From JANQMY01 sp965227095 (lineage in GTDB: Bacteria > Pseudomonadota > Alphaproteobacteria > JANQMY01): a stretch of 64,000 bases of DNA. Positions 50,932 to 60,996 of this stretch are shown here, piece after piece (the first letter of the stretch is position 1; each line of letters starts with the position of its first letter). The translations under genes and the position numbers were made by a program. The stretch spans positions 2,232,001-2,296,000 of the forward strand of contig CBDDFL010000001.1 of assembly GCA_965227095.1 (NCBI GenBank). The letters are read 5' to 3'. Under the pieces are notes generated by a model. The model ran no database searches. It was given only the letters and a program-made list of their open reading frames with translations, and had not been told where the DNA came from.

Positions 50932-52979
50932 CCGAGCTGATCCTGGAACTGTTTTCCGAAGAAATTCCCGCGCGCATGCAGGCGCAGGCCGAGAAAGACC
51001 TGGAACGTCTTTTGACCGCCAAATTAAATGAGGCGGGGCTGTCCCCGGAGAGCATCGAGACGTTCTCGACCCCCCGGCGCTTGGTGTTGCACGCAATTGG
51101 CTTGCCTCTTGAGCAAGACGACCGCAGCGAAGAACGCAAAGGCCCTAAAGTCGGCGCGCCGGACAAAGCCATTCAAGGCTTCCTGCGCTCTGTGGGCATG
51201 ACCTTGGACCAGCTTGAAACCCAGGAAGATAAAAAGGGCGCGTTCTATGTGGCGCGCATTGAATCGAAAGGCCGGCCTACGGCTGAGATCTTATCAGAGG
51301 CGATCCCGTCGATCGTTGAAAGCTTCCCGTGGCCGAAATCCATGCGCTGGGGTAGCGGATCTCTGCGCTGGGTAAGGCCCTTACATTCGATTATCTGTTT
51401 GTTGGATGGCGCGGTGGTCCCGTTCGACGTGGGCGGTGTCCAATCCGGTAACACCACAAAGGGACATCGTTTCCTGGCGCCGGCTGAATTCGCGATCAGC
51501 GGGTGGGCGGATTACCGCGAAAAGCTTGGCCAAGCCTTCGTGATGTTGGACCCGAAGGAACGCAAACAACACATTTCGGATCAAGCCACGGCGTTGGCCG
51601 ACACGGCGGGATACACATTGGTTGACGATCCACGATTGCTGGACGAAGTGGCGGGCCTTGTGGAATGGCCCACCGTGTTGTTGGGCGCGATCCCGGCAAA
51701 GCTCGTGAAGCCGGTGTCGGACGGGGGCTTGCCGCCTGAAGTTTTGCAGACCGCGATGCGCGTTCATCAGAAATATTTCTCCCTCAAAGATCCGCAGACG
51801 GATTTGTTGGCGCCGACCTTTGCCGTGGTGTCCAATATGAAAACGGCGGATAACGGACAGGCGATCGTCGCCGGCAATGAAAAGGTGCTGCAAGCGCGCC
51901 TGGCCGATGCGGAATTTTTCTGGGATCAAGACCGTAAAGCACCGCTCGAAAGTCGCGTTGAGGCTCTGAAAGACATTGTCTTCCACGCGGAGATCGGTTC
52001 GCTCTACGAAAAAGTGGAGCGCATTGAAAAACTGGCTCTGTGGGTTGCTGAAAAAATAGGCGCCGATGCGGCGCAAGTGTCTCGGGCAGCCCGGCTTGCC
52101 AAGGCGGATTTGACCACCGACATGGTCTACGAATTTCCGGAAGTGCAAGGCCTGATGGGGCGCTATTACGCGACCCAAGACGGCGAACCGGCGGAGGTGG
52201 CGGACGCCATCGAACAGCACTATGCACCGGTCGGTCCCAGCGATGACTGCCCCACGGCGAAGGTGGCGGTGTGTGTGGCCCTTGCGGACAAGATCGACAC
52301 GCTGGTTCAGTTTTTCGCGATTGGGCAACCCCCGACCGGGTCAAAAGATCCGTTTGCTCTGCGGCGCGCGGCGCTTGGGGCCATTAGGATCATATTGGAA
52401 AACGGTCTTCGCATTCGGCTGACGGACGCCTTTTCGGTGTTGCGGGACGACTGGGGCGACCTTCTGCCCTTCTTTGCGGATCGCTTGAAAGTGCAGCAGC
52501 GCGACCTGGGGGTGCGCCATGACCTAATCGATGCGGTCTTTGCGCTGCCGGACCAGGACGATCTGGTGTTGGTGAAACGGCGTGTGGATGCGCTGTCGGC
52601 CTTTCTGGCGACGGCGAACGGCGAAAACTTGCTGGCAGGGTACAAACGGGCGGCAAATATTCTGCGGATCGAAGAAAAAAAAGATAAGCAGGCTTACGAT
52701 GGCGCGCCCGATCCGTCCCTGTTCGCGCAAAGCGAAGAAACAGCACTGCATGAGGCCATAGAGGCTGCAAAAGCGTCCATGGGGCAGGCGCTCCAGTCTG
52801 AAGACTTTGAAGCGGCTATGGCGGCAGCAGCGGATTTGCGCGGGCCGGTCGATAATTTCTTCAATGAAGTCAAAGTGAATGACGACGATGCGGCCGTGCG
52901 CCAAAACCGTCTGAAAATGCTCGGCCAAATTCGCCAGGCGCTGGGCGTGGTGGCCGATTTTTCGAAGATTGAAGGTTAG
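50928..52979 (+). CDS. glyS: Glycyl-tRNA synthetase beta subunit
   Basis: tRNA-binding subunit of 683 residues, normal length. N-terminal ELFSEEIPARMQAQAEKDLE, FSTPRRLVLHAIGLP, KSMRWGSGSLRWVRPLHSI and AMRVHQKYFSLKD are family signatures, and the C-terminal anticodon-binding-like domain contains RLKMLGQIRQ. It follows glyQ with a 4-base overlap and precedes ppdK by 89 bases. Confidence 0.97.
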   Translation: MTELILELFSEEIPARMQAQAEKDLERLLTAKLNEAGLSPESIETFSTPRRLVLHAIGLPLEQDDRSEERKGPKVGAPDKAIQGFLRSVGMTLDQLETQEDKKGAFYVARIESKGRPTAEILSEAIPSIVESFPWPKSMRWGSGSLRWVRPLHSIICLLDGAVVPFDVGGVQSGNTTKGHRFLAPAEFAISGWADYREKLGQAFVMLDPKERKQHISDQATALADTAGYTLVDDPRLLDEVAGLVEWPTVLLGAIPAKLVKPVSDGGLPPEVLQTAMRVHQKYFSLKDPQTDLLAPTFAVVSNMKTADNGQAIVAGNEKVLQARLADAEFFWDQDRKAPLESRVEALKDIVFHAEIGSLYEKVERIEKLALWVAEKIGADAAQVSRAARLAKADLTTDMVYEFPEVQGLMGRYYATQDGEPAEVADAIEQHYAPVGPSDDCPTAKVAVCVALADKIDTLVQFFAIGQPPTGSKDPFALRRAALGAIRIILENGLRIRLTDAFSVLRDDWGDLLPFFADRLKVQQRDLGVRHDLIDAVFALPDQDDLVLVKRRVDALSAFLATANGENLLAGYKRAANILRIEEKKDKQAYDGAPDPSLFAQSEETALHEAIEAAKASMGQALQSEDFEAAMAAAADLRGPVDNFFNEVKVNDDDAAVRQNRLKMLGQIRQALGVVADFSKIEG

Positions 52980-53068
52980 GCCCGTCCGTCGTATATGACA
53001 CCCGCACGACGTGGGGCCCCTCCTGTCGTTTTGCGTCTTTTTGTTACTCGAAGAAGGTCCTGTCCATT

Positions 53069-55732
53069 ATGAGCCAGTGGGTCTATCGGTTCGGCCAAAA
53101 TAGCGCGGATGGTGACGCCACCATGCGTAATCTGTTGGGCGGTAAAGGCGCCAATCTGGCGGAGATGAGCAATCTTGGCTTGCCCGTTCCCCCCGGATTG
53201 ACGATCACAACCGATGTTTGCACCTATTTTTACGAAAATGGAGAGGCCTATCCGCCGGATCTGAAGGATCAGGTTCAGGCAGCCATTGACCATATTGGAG
53301 ACGGGGTAGGGCGTAAATTCGGCGATCCTAAAAACCCCTTGCTGGTGTCTGTGCGCTCGGGCAGCCGGGCCTCCATGCCGGGCATGATGGATACGGTTTT
53401 GAATTTGGGTCTTAATGATGAAACCGTAAAAGGCCTGATCGAGCTGTCGGGGGATGCGCGCTTTGCATTCGATTCCTATCGCCGCTTCATCCAGATGTAT
53501 TCCGATGTGGTGCTGGGCATCGAGCATCACAATTTCGAAGAAATCCTGGAAATCTTCAAAGAAGAAAACGGTTATATTCTGGACACGGAACTGGACAATG
53601 AAGATTGGGAAGCCGTTGTCGAGAAGTACAAGGCAAAAGTTGTCGAGCACCTGAACAAGCCGTTCCCTCAGGATGCGGATGAACAATTGTGGGGGGCGAT
53701 CACCGCCGTCTTCGGGTCTTGGCAAAATACCCGCGCGGTTACCTATCGCCGGCTGCACAACATTCCCGACAATTGGGGCACGGCGGTGAATGTTCAAGCC
53801 ATGGTTTTCGGCAATATGGGCGAAGACAGCGCCACGGGCGTGGCGTTTACGCGGAATCCCTCTACCGGTGAAAAAGCGTATTACGGCGAATTTCTGGAGA
53901 ATGCCCAAGGTGAAGATGTGGTGGCCGGCATTCGGACGCCGCAGCACTTGACGAAAGCCGCCCGCGAAGAAGCGGGTGCGACGCCATTATCCATGGAAGA
54001 GGAAATGCCACAGGCCTTCGGCGAGCTGACGGATGTGTTCCAAAAGCTCGAAAGCCATTATTTCGATATGCAGGATATCGAATTTACGATCCAACGCGGC
54101 AAACTATGGATGCTGCAGACCCGAGCGGGGAAACGAACCGCGAAGGCAGCACTCAAAATTGCTGTGGATATGGCCCGGGAAGGTTTGATCAGTCAGGAAG
54201 AAGCGGTGAGCCGCATCGATCCTGAATCGCTTGATCAATTGCTGCACCCAACGCTTGATCCCGATGCGGAACGAGATGTTATCACCACCGGATTGCCGGC
54301 CTCACCGGGCGCGGCAAGCGGGATCGTTGTCTTTACGGCGGATGAAGCCGAAGAACTGCGCGAGCAGGGCAAAGAGGTGATCCTGGTACGGATTGAAACC
54401 AGCCCGGAAGATATTCACGGAATGCATGCCGCCGTGGGCATTCTCACGGCACGTGGTGGCATGACCAGTCACGCGGCCGTCGTAGCGCGCGGCATGGGGC
54501 GCCCTTGTGTGTCCGGTGCCGGCGGGCTGCGCATTGATGAAGCGGCGGGCACGTTCAGCTGCCTGGGGCGCACGGTCAATCGCGGGGACCTGATCACGGT
54601 GGACGGCTCCACCGGTCAGGTCATGTGGGGCGCGGTCGATACCATTAAGCCAGAATTGTCGGGTGATTTTGCCACCATCATGCAATGGGCAGATGAGGTG
54701 CGTGTGATGAAAATCCGCACCAATGCCGAAACCCCGGCGGATGTGGAAGTGGCGCGCGAGTTTGGCGCCGAAGGCATCGGCTTGTGCCGCACGGAGCACA
54801 TGTTCTTCGAATCCGACCGCATTTTGGCGGTGCGTGAAATGATCCTGGCAAAGGACGAGGCGGGCCGGCGGGAAGCGCTTGCCAAGATCCTGCCCATGCA
54901 GCGCTCCGATTTCGAAGAAATCTTTAAGATCATGGCGGGCATGCCGGTGACCATTCGCCTGTTGGATCCCCCGCTTCATGAATTCCTTCCTAAAACGAAG
55001 GAAGAAATTGAGGAAGTCGCGGACGCATCCGGTATGAATCTGGACCGCTTGCGCCGCCGGGTGACCGAACTGCATGAATTCAACCCGATGCTGGGACATC
55101 GTGGGTGCCGGCTTGGCATTTCGCATCCTGAAATTTACGAAATGCAAGCCCGCGCGATTTTCGAAGCAGCGATTGCGGCGGGCAAATCAACCGGCAGTCC
55201 CGTCACGCCGGAAATCATGATCCCGCTGGTGGGGATGAAAACAGAGTTGGATTTCTTGCGCGTTCGCATTGAAAATACGGCTGCGGAAATCGAGAAAGAG
55301 ACCGGTGAAAAACTCTCTTTTTTAATCGGTACCATGATCGAGTTGCCGCGGGCGGCATTGCAGGCAAAAGAAATTGCCGAGTCAGCTGAATTTTTTAGTT
55401 TTGGTACGAATGATTTGACGCAAACCACATTCGGCATCAGTCGCGATGATGCGACCAGTTTCTTGAATGATTACATCGAGAAACGCATCATAGAACGGGA
55501 TCCATTTGTCTCGATTGATGAAAATGGGGTTGGCGAACTTATTGCATTGGGGGCGGAACGGGGGCGTCAAACCCGCAAAGATATCAAGCTGGGTATCTGC
55601 GGCGAACATGGCGGCGATCCCGATTCGATACAGTTTTGTCAGAAAATGGGACTCGATTATGTCTCCTGTTCCCCGTATCGCGTCCCAATTGCACGGCTCG
55701 CCGCGGCGCAAGCAAAGTTAAAAAGCCAGTAG
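53069..55732 (+). CDS. ppdK: Pyruvate phosphate dikinase
   Basis: Protein of 887 residues that interconverts pyruvate, ATP and phosphate with PEP, AMP and pyrophosphate. N-terminal nucleotide-binding domain: GGKGANLAEMSNLGLPVPPG and RSGSRASMPGMMDTVLNLG. The swivelling domain carries the phosphoryl H468 in GGMTSHAAVVARGMGRPCVSG. The C-terminal PEP domain has GLCRTEHMFFE and the catalytic C844 in GICGEHGGDP. glyQ-glyS-ppdK order is common in alphaproteobacteria. All key residues are present. Confidence 0.97.
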   Translation: MSQWVYRFGQNSADGDATMRNLLGGKGANLAEMSNLGLPVPPGLTITTDVCTYFYENGEAYPPDLKDQVQAAIDHIGDGVGRKFGDPKNPLLVSVRSGSRASMPGMMDTVLNLGLNDETVKGLIELSGDARFAFDSYRRFIQMYSDVVLGIEHHNFEEILEIFKEENGYILDTELDNEDWEAVVEKYKAKVVEHLNKPFPQDADEQLWGAITAVFGSWQNTRAVTYRRLHNIPDNWGTAVNVQAMVFGNMGEDSATGVAFTRNPSTGEKAYYGEFLENAQGEDVVAGIRTPQHLTKAAREEAGATPLSMEEEMPQAFGELTDVFQKLESHYFDMQDIEFTIQRGKLWMLQTRAGKRTAKAALKIAVDMAREGLISQEEAVSRIDPESLDQLLHPTLDPDAERDVITTGLPASPGAASGIVVFTADEAEELREQGKEVILVRIETSPEDIHGMHAAVGILTARGGMTSHAAVVARGMGRPCVSGAGGLRIDEAAGTFSCLGRTVNRGDLITVDGSTGQVMWGAVDTIKPELSGDFATIMQWADEVRVMKIRTNAETPADVEVAREFGAEGIGLCRTEHMFFESDRILAVREMILAKDEAGRREALAKILPMQRSDFEEIFKIMAGMPVTIRLLDPPLHEFLPKTKEEIEEVADASGMNLDRLRRRVTELHEFNPMLGHRGCRLGISHPEIYEMQARAIFEAAIAAGKSTGSPVTPEIMIPLVGMKTELDFLRVRIENTAAEIEKETGEKLSFLIGTMIELPRAALQAKEIAESAEFFSFGTNDLTQTTFGISRDDATSFLNDYIEKRIIERDPFVSIDENGVGELIALGAERGRQTRKDIKLGICGEHGGDPDSIQFCQKMGLDYVSCSPYRVPIARLAAAQAKLKSQ

Positions 55733-55842
55733 AATCAACCATTCTTATGGTTAATCCGAAGAAATTGCCGCAGGCGGTCTGGAAATTGCTCGATTAGACT
55801 CTAATTACCGCGTTTGTCAGATTATTCTTGAGTAGCTACAAA

Positions 55843-55865
55843 ATTTTACCACTCCGCGGTAAAAT
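55843..55865. other. 8-bp inverted repeat upstream of the SleB-type gene
   Basis: ATTTTACC (55843-55850) and GGTAAAAT (55858-55865) are perfect complements around ACTCCGC, about 43 bases before the start codon. It could be a regulator site or a leader hairpin; nothing in the sequence decides. Confidence 0.35.
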
Positions 55866-55907
55866 CCAGGTGCGTTGAAAGACGTTCAGTGATGTGAGGC
55901 GATAGGT

Positions 55908-56543
55908 TTGGTTCAGTCGGCCAACAAGAAGATGGCATTTGCAGTAGGCGCCGCCGCCTGGGCGGTGGCCGGTCTTGTTGTGCTTGCGGACATGACATCC
56001 CCTCGGACAGCCACGATCGAAGTGGCGTCTTATGTGGACGACAACGTCGATGCTCCCACAATCTTCGGGGCGGTTGCCGACAGCCGGAATGCCGAGCTTG
56101 AAACGTCGTTCTCGGAAGCTGCTGCCGAACTCAAGAAAGAAGCTCATTGCTTGGCGCAGGCCATCTATCACGAAGCCCGCAGCGAAAGCTATGCAGGTCA
56201 GCTGGCCGTTGCCGAAGTGGTGATGAACCGCGTGGCCAGCCGCCGTTACCCCAGCAGCGTGTGCGGTGTCGTCTTTCAAGGACACAAGCGCCGGACAGGT
56301 TGCCAGTTCACCTTCACGTGTGACGGCTCGCTAAAAGGGGGCGAACGTGGCCTGCCATGGGCACAATCCGAAAAACTTGCGTGGAAAGTGATGTTCGGCC
56401 TGAATGAGAATTTGAGTGACTCGGCCACTCACTATCATGCGGACTATGTGAAACCGATCTGGGCGAAGCGATTGGTTCGTACCGCGAAAATCGGTAAGCA
56501 CATCTTCTATCGGCCGCGTGTGCGCTCCGCATCTCGCGATTAA
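55908..56543 (+). CDS. SleB-type cell wall hydrolase (Hydrolase_2)
   Basis: Protein of 211 residues with one N-terminal hydrophobic helix (about residues 9-28) that is a signal or anchor, then a SleB/CwlJ-like domain: LAQAIYHEARSESYAGQLAVAEVVMNRV with the catalytic Glu, RYPSSVCGVVFQ, CQFTFTCDG and THYHADYVKPIWA. It should cleave peptidoglycan in the periplasm. The TTG at 55908 has GTGAGG upstream; ATG 55932 is an alternative that keeps the helix. Confidence 0.9.
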   Translation: MVQSANKKMAFAVGAAAWAVAGLVVLADMTSPRTATIEVASYVDDNVDAPTIFGAVADSRNAELETSFSEAAAELKKEAHCLAQAIYHEARSESYAGQLAVAEVVMNRVASRRYPSSVCGVVFQGHKRRTGCQFTFTCDGSLKGGERGLPWAQSEKLAWKVMFGLNENLSDSATHYHADYVKPIWAKRLVRTAKIGKHIFYRPRVRSASRD

Positions 56544-56546
56544 TCG

Positions 56547-57365
56547 CTAAAGCGGATTGTCTTCCGCTCGGTTGCGGATGACACGCCTCAAAATTCCAGA
56601 AAACTGATGGGACAAGAACTTGGCGCCCTTGGCATATCCGCCAACCGGGTGGTGGATGGTGCCTTTCCCGGGTTCTGTGGCGGTAAGTTGCCAGACTTTG
56701 TCCACAACGTCTTCCACCGGATAGACTTTGACCTTGGACTCTTCCAACGATTCATTGATGGATTCATTGGACCCATCCATGGTGCCGTCCAGCAAAGGCG
56801 TGCTGATGAACCACGGCATAATGTCGGTTACGGAGATCTTGTGCCGCGCGAATTCATAATTCAGCGCTTCGGTCAGGCCACGCACCCCGAATTTGGTGGC
56901 ACTGTAAACCGCCATCTTCGGGCCGCCCACCAGTCCGGCAACAGACGCGGTGTTGATGATGCTGGCGCGGCCATGTTGTTCAGCCGCGGCTTTAAGCAAG
57001 GGCAGGCTGGTATAGGCGCCGTTTACGACGCCTTTCAAATTGATGTCCAACACTTTGTGGGTGTCATCTAGGGTCACATCTTCAAACCAACCGCCTTTGG
57101 CGATCCCCGCATTGTTGAAGAGAATGTCCATGGTGCCGTCTGTTGCATCGCCGAACTGTTTCAGCGCTTGGGTCCATTGGTCGGCGTCCGTTACGTCGAG
57201 GTCTAGGATAACGCCATTGCCACCAATTTCATTGAGCAAGCTTTCAGAGCCGTCGCGGTTCACATCGGCGATGCCGATAAACCAACCTTCCTTGGCGAAG
57301 CGGAGAGCAGTGGCGCGCCCAATGCCGCTTGCGGCACCGGTAATGAAAATGCTTTTTTTCTGCAT
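56547..57365 (-). CDS. Short-chain dehydrogenase/reductase
   Basis: Classical SDR of 272 residues. The cofactor-binding motif is ITGAASGIGRATAL near residue 8; NNAGIAKGG and the catalytic YSATKFG (Tyr and Lys) with IINTASVAG are intact. The acidic residue after strand 2 (IADVNRD) favours NAD(H), though this is not decisive. The substrate is unknown. It lies 17 bases after nadC on the same strand, as the possible last gene of the nad operon. Confidence 0.9.
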   Translation of the reverse strand: MQKKSIFITGAASGIGRATALRFAKEGWFIGIADVNRDGSESLLNEIGGNGVILDLDVTDADQWTQALKQFGDATDGTMDILFNNAGIAKGGWFEDVTLDDTHKVLDINLKGVVNGAYTSLPLLKAAAEQHGRASIINTASVAGLVGGPKMAVYSATKFGVRGLTEALNYEFARHKISVTDIMPWFISTPLLDGTMDGSNESINESLEESKVKVYPVEDVVDKVWQLTATEPGKGTIHHPVGGYAKGAKFLSHQFSGILRRVIRNRAEDNPL

Positions 57366-57382
57366 AAGGATTGTCTTTCAAA

Positions 57383-58252
57383 TCAATCGACGGATTGGTC
57401 GAAATCAAGGCCAATGTCGAGGCAGGGGGCGCTGTGGGTGACCCAACCGACGGAGATCAGATCGACACCCGATGCGGCAATTGCCAGGGCGGTTTCTTCA
57501 GTGATGCCGCCAGAGGCTTCGGTGATCATCCGTCCGCCCACCAAGTCGACCGCTTCGCGCAAGGTGTCGGGTGACATATTGTCGAGCAACACGGCGTCGG
57601 CACCCAGGTCAATAACGGTCTTTAGCTGATCCAGGGAATCCACTTCGATCTCAATTTTCACCAAATGTCCTGCCGCCGCTTTCGCTGCGGTCAGCGCTTC
57701 CGCAACACCACCCGCCATGGCGATGTGGTTGTCTTTGATGAGGATCGCATCGTCCAGACCAAAGCGGTGGTTCATGCCGCCCCCGGCGCGCACGGCGTAT
57801 TTTTCGAAGGTGCGCAGGCCTGGTGTGGTCTTGCGCGTGCAACAAATTTTCGCCTTGGTACCGTCGATCGACATGACGATCCGGTTCACGCAAGAGGCGA
57901 TACCTGACAAATGACCCAAAAAATTGAGGGCAACCCGTTCGGCCATGAGGATCGATTGGGACTTACCTTCAATCGCGGCGATGTCCTGGCCGGCGGTCAC
58001 TTTGGTACCGTCGGGGGAGATGACCGCGATTTTCAGCGTCGGATCAATCAAGCGGAAGGCTGCCCGCGCCATTTCAAGACCGGCAATCACGCCATTTTCG
58101 CGCGCGCGCATCATCACGCGGGATTGGCTTGTTGCGGGGACGACGGATAGCGTGGTCACGTCGCCCGCGCGCCCCAGATCTTCCTGCAAGGCCGCTTTGA
58201 CACTGTCCTCGATTAAGATACGGGGCAGGGGGGTGATGCTGGATCCAGACAT
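57383..58252 (-). CDS. nadC: Nicotinate-nucleotide pyrophosphorylase (carboxylating)
   Basis: Quinolinate phosphoribosyltransferase of 289 residues that makes nicotinic acid mononucleotide. Conserved parts are EDLGRAGDVTT, RENGVIAGLEMARAAF, RVALNFLGHLSGIAS, CTRKTTPGLR, GGGMNHRFGLDDAILIKDNH and VLLDNMSP. It follows nadB by 9 bases in the nadA-nadB-nadC operon. Confidence 0.97.
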   Translation of the reverse strand: MSGSSITPLPRILIEDSVKAALQEDLGRAGDVTTLSVVPATSQSRVMMRARENGVIAGLEMARAAFRLIDPTLKIAVISPDGTKVTAGQDIAAIEGKSQSILMAERVALNFLGHLSGIASCVNRIVMSIDGTKAKICCTRKTTPGLRTFEKYAVRAGGGMNHRFGLDDAILIKDNHIAMAGGVAEALTAAKAAAGHLVKIEIEVDSLDQLKTVIDLGADAVLLDNMSPDTLREAVDLVGGRMITEASGGITEETALAIAASGVDLISVGWVTHSAPCLDIGLDFDQSVD

Positions 58253-58261
58253 TGTGGTGCC

Positions 58262-59866
58262 TTACCCGGCTTGACGGGCCGCGGTGCGACGCTCTTGGGG
58301 GGTGAGCATCAGGTCGTCATAGGTGAACCGGCTCCGCACCGCTGCGCCCTTGCCGGTGGTGGGGTAATCCGCACGAAAATGTCCGCCACGGCTTTCTTTC
58401 CGCCGCAAGGCATCCACTGTCACGATTTCCGCAACCATCAGCATGTTTTGCACATCCAAGGAAAGGTTTGGACGAAGCTTGAGGTCACGGAATTCTTTGA
58501 GGGCAGCGGTGAGAGATTCTTCCGTTCTGACCAGGCCAACGCGGCGCGTCATCAAATGCCGGATGCGTTTGACCAGAGGTTCCGTATACGGAGCACGTAC
58601 CGTCATTAAGGTTGGGTCACAGGGCTCAATGCCCACACCACTGGCAATGCGTTTGCCGCTCGGCTTGTTGCGCAATATTTTTGCAATGCGTGCGCCAAAC
58701 ACCATGGCTTCCAGCAGGGAATTGCTTGCCAAGCGGTTGGCACCATGCACGCCCGTGCAGGCCACTTCACCGCACGCCCACAAGCCGTCCAAGCTGGTGC
58801 GCCCATAGTGGTCTGTTGCCACGCCACCCATGTGATAATGGGCCGCCGGTGCCACAGGGATGGGATCTCGGCGCGGGTCGATATCGCCGATCAGGCAGGC
58901 ATTGAACACGGTCGGGAACCGGTCCGGGAACGCTTGGCCGATGGTTTCCCGGCAATCCAGAAAGACCTCTTCGCCTTGGGCGATTTGTTTGTTGATTTCA
59001 CGGGCGACGATATCGCGCGGGGCAAGTTCTGCGTCTTTATGCGCCGCCACCATAAACCGGTGGCCCTTGCTGTTGATAAGCTTCGCGCCTTCACCGCGTA
59101 AGGCTTCCGTTGCCAGCGGGGATGGGTCCCGGCCCACTTTGATGGCCGTGGGGTGGAACTGAACGAACGCCGTGTCGGCAAGCGCCGCTCCGGCACGTGC
59201 CGCCATGGCCAAGCCATCTCCTTTGGCGGGCGCCGGATTTGTTGTGGTGTCAAACAAAGTGCCAATGCCGCCTGTCGCCAGCACCACGTCGTTCGCAATC
59301 AGGAGGACGGGGTTGCGGTCTTCGTTGACCTCGTCAACCGCATAGACACCAACCACTTTGCCTTGACGTTTGGCGATGCTGACGGCGCGCAAGCCGGACA
59401 ACACGTTGATATTGTCATCAGCGTGCACGGTGCCCCAAAGCGTGTCCATGATGGCAGCGCCCGCCCGGTCACCACACACATGCACGATGCGCTTACGGGA
59501 ATGGGCGGCCTCGCGGCCCAGCACAAGATTGCCGTCGTCGTCACGATCGAACGGGACACCATAGGCGATCAGGTCGCGAATGCGATCGGGGGCTTCTTCG
59601 GCAAGGAAACCGGCCACGTCTTCATCGACCAAACCGGCGCCTGCCGCAATGGTGTCGGCTTTGTGCAAAGCCGGGCTGTCATCGGGCCCCATGGCCGCAG
59701 CAATGCCGCCCTGCGCCCAGCCGCTGGAACCGCTTTCCTTGGTGGCATGTGTGCCGGCAAGCACGGTGATGTTTTTGGACCCAAGCTTTAGCGCCGTGAA
59801 GAGGCCGGCGAGGCCGGCCCCGATGATCAGCACATCGCCCGCATCGATGATATTGGGCTTTGTCAT
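58262..59866 (-). CDS. nadB: L-aspartate oxidase
   Basis: FAD enzyme of 534 residues that oxidises aspartate to iminoaspartate for quinolinate synthesis. N-terminal FAD motif: DVLIIGAGLAGLFTALKLG. Substrate-binding regions include SSGWAQGGIAAAMGPDDSP and VAPAAHYHMGGVATDHYGRT, then GEVACTGVHGANRLASNSLLE. The C-terminal helical domain contains RRKESRGGHFRADYP. It sits between nadA (15 bases) and nadC (9 bases). Confidence 0.97.
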   Translation of the reverse strand: MTKPNIIDAGDVLIIGAGLAGLFTALKLGSKNITVLAGTHATKESGSSGWAQGGIAAAMGPDDSPALHKADTIAAGAGLVDEDVAGFLAEEAPDRIRDLIAYGVPFDRDDDGNLVLGREAAHSRKRIVHVCGDRAGAAIMDTLWGTVHADDNINVLSGLRAVSIAKRQGKVVGVYAVDEVNEDRNPVLLIANDVVLATGGIGTLFDTTTNPAPAKGDGLAMAARAGAALADTAFVQFHPTAIKVGRDPSPLATEALRGEGAKLINSKGHRFMVAAHKDAELAPRDIVAREINKQIAQGEEVFLDCRETIGQAFPDRFPTVFNACLIGDIDPRRDPIPVAPAAHYHMGGVATDHYGRTSLDGLWACGEVACTGVHGANRLASNSLLEAMVFGARIAKILRNKPSGKRIASGVGIEPCDPTLMTVRAPYTEPLVKRIRHLMTRRVGLVRTEESLTAALKEFRDLKLRPNLSLDVQNMLMVAEIVTVDALRRKESRGGHFRADYPTTGKGAAVRSRFTYDDLMLTPQERRTAARQAG

Positions 59867-59881
59867 GGACGTCTGTCCTTT

Positions 59882-60961
59882 TTAGGCAGAGGCTTGAAGC
59901 CGTTGTTCCACATGAGGCGCGACCGGGGTGGGGGCGCTTGCGTCAATCATGGCTTCCACGGCGGCCCGCGCGCGATCCGCAACAGCCGGGTCCACGGTGA
60001 CCTCGTGGGTCATGGTCTGCAACGCATGCAGAATGTTCGGCAAGGTAATGCGCTTCATGTGCGGGCACAGATTGCACGGGCGAATGAACTCCACATTCGG
60101 GGTTTCCGCCGCCACATTGTCCGACATGGAACATTCGGTCACCATCACCACTTGGCGTGGCTGCTTTTCCTTCACATAGTTGATCATGGCAGAGGTGGAA
60201 CCGGCAAAGTCGGCTTCTTCCACCACTTCCGGAGGGCATTCCGGATGGGCCAACACAACAATGTTCGGGTGACTGTTACGGTATTGGCGAATTTCTTCCG
60301 CGCTGAACCGCTCATGTACCTCACACCGGCCATGCCAGGCGATGATTTCCACATCGGTCTGCTTGGCCACGTTCTGCGCCAGATATTCATCCGGGATCAT
60401 CAGCACACGGTCAACGCCGAGGGATTCGACAATCTGCACGGCATTGGAAGATGTGCAGCAAATATCGGATTCCGCCTTTACCTCAGCAGAGGTGTTCACA
60501 TAGGTGACGATCGGCACGCCGGGATATTTTTCGCGCAGCAAGCGCACATCGCGGCCCGTGATTGATTCCGCGAGAGAACACCCAGCTTTCATGTCCGGGA
60601 TCAGAACGGTTTTGTTGGGGTTCAACAGCTTCGACGTTTCCGCCATGAAATGCACCCCACACTGAACAATCACGTCAGCGTCGACCTTGGCGGCTTCCTT
60701 CGCAAGCTGCAAGGAATCGCCGACAATGTCCGCGACGGTGTGGAATATCTCCGGCGTCTGATAATTGTGCGCCAAAATGACGGCGCCTTTTTCGCGCTTG
60801 AGGTCGTTGATCGCTTTCACGTAAGGGGCGTGAAACGGCCATTCGATCTCGGGAATCACCTTGGACACGCGCTCGTAAAGCGGCGCCATTTCCTTGGCGA
60901 TTTCGGGTGTGTACTCCAACGCGTCCGCATTTGCGGCGACGGGTGTTGCGTCTGTTGCCAT
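59882..60961 (-). CDS. nadA: Quinolinate synthase
   Basis: [4Fe-4S] enzyme of 359 residues condensing iminoaspartate with DHAP. ILAHNYQTPEIFHTVADIVGDSLQLA and VQCGVHFMAETSKLLNP, KAGCSLAES, CCTSSNAV and PCNLCPHMKRITL contain cluster and active-site residues. I chose ATG 60961 because AAGGAGG lies 9 bases upstream; starts at 60985 and 61021 would place the operator inside the gene. It is the first gene of the nad operon and its start region overlaps an NrtR operator candidate. Confidence 0.96.
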   Translation of the reverse strand: MATDATPVAANADALEYTPEIAKEMAPLYERVSKVIPEIEWPFHAPYVKAINDLKREKGAVILAHNYQTPEIFHTVADIVGDSLQLAKEAAKVDADVIVQCGVHFMAETSKLLNPNKTVLIPDMKAGCSLAESITGRDVRLLREKYPGVPIVTYVNTSAEVKAESDICCTSSNAVQIVESLGVDRVLMIPDEYLAQNVAKQTDVEIIAWHGRCEVHERFSAEEIRQYRNSHPNIVVLAHPECPPEVVEEADFAGSTSAMINYVKEKQPRQVVMVTECSMSDNVAAETPNVEFIRPCNLCPHMKRITLPNILHALQTMTHEVTVDPAVADRARAAVEAMIDASAPTPVAPHVEQRLQASA

Positions 60962-60975
60962 CTTTGACGCCCTCC

Positions 60976-60996
60976 TTATGCTCATAATGAGTATAT
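60976..60996 (-). promoter_or_regulatory. NrtR operator candidate 1 (at the nadA start site)
   Basis: A 19-base near-perfect palindrome, TATGCTCATAATGAGTATA (60977-60995). It overlaps the predicted transcription start of the proximal nadA promoter. The same arms (ATGCT-7 bases-AGnAT) recur in candidate 2, and the nrtR gene is adjacent, so NrtR is the natural binder; this is inference. Confidence 0.65.

Noticed and set aside
51381..52328. 315-residue antisense frame within glyS
   Set aside because: Same reason: shadow of a strong coding frame, His/Arg-rich, no domain.
54302..55147. 281-residue antisense frame within ppdK
   Set aside because: Shadow of the conserved PEP and phosphohistidine domains of ppdK.
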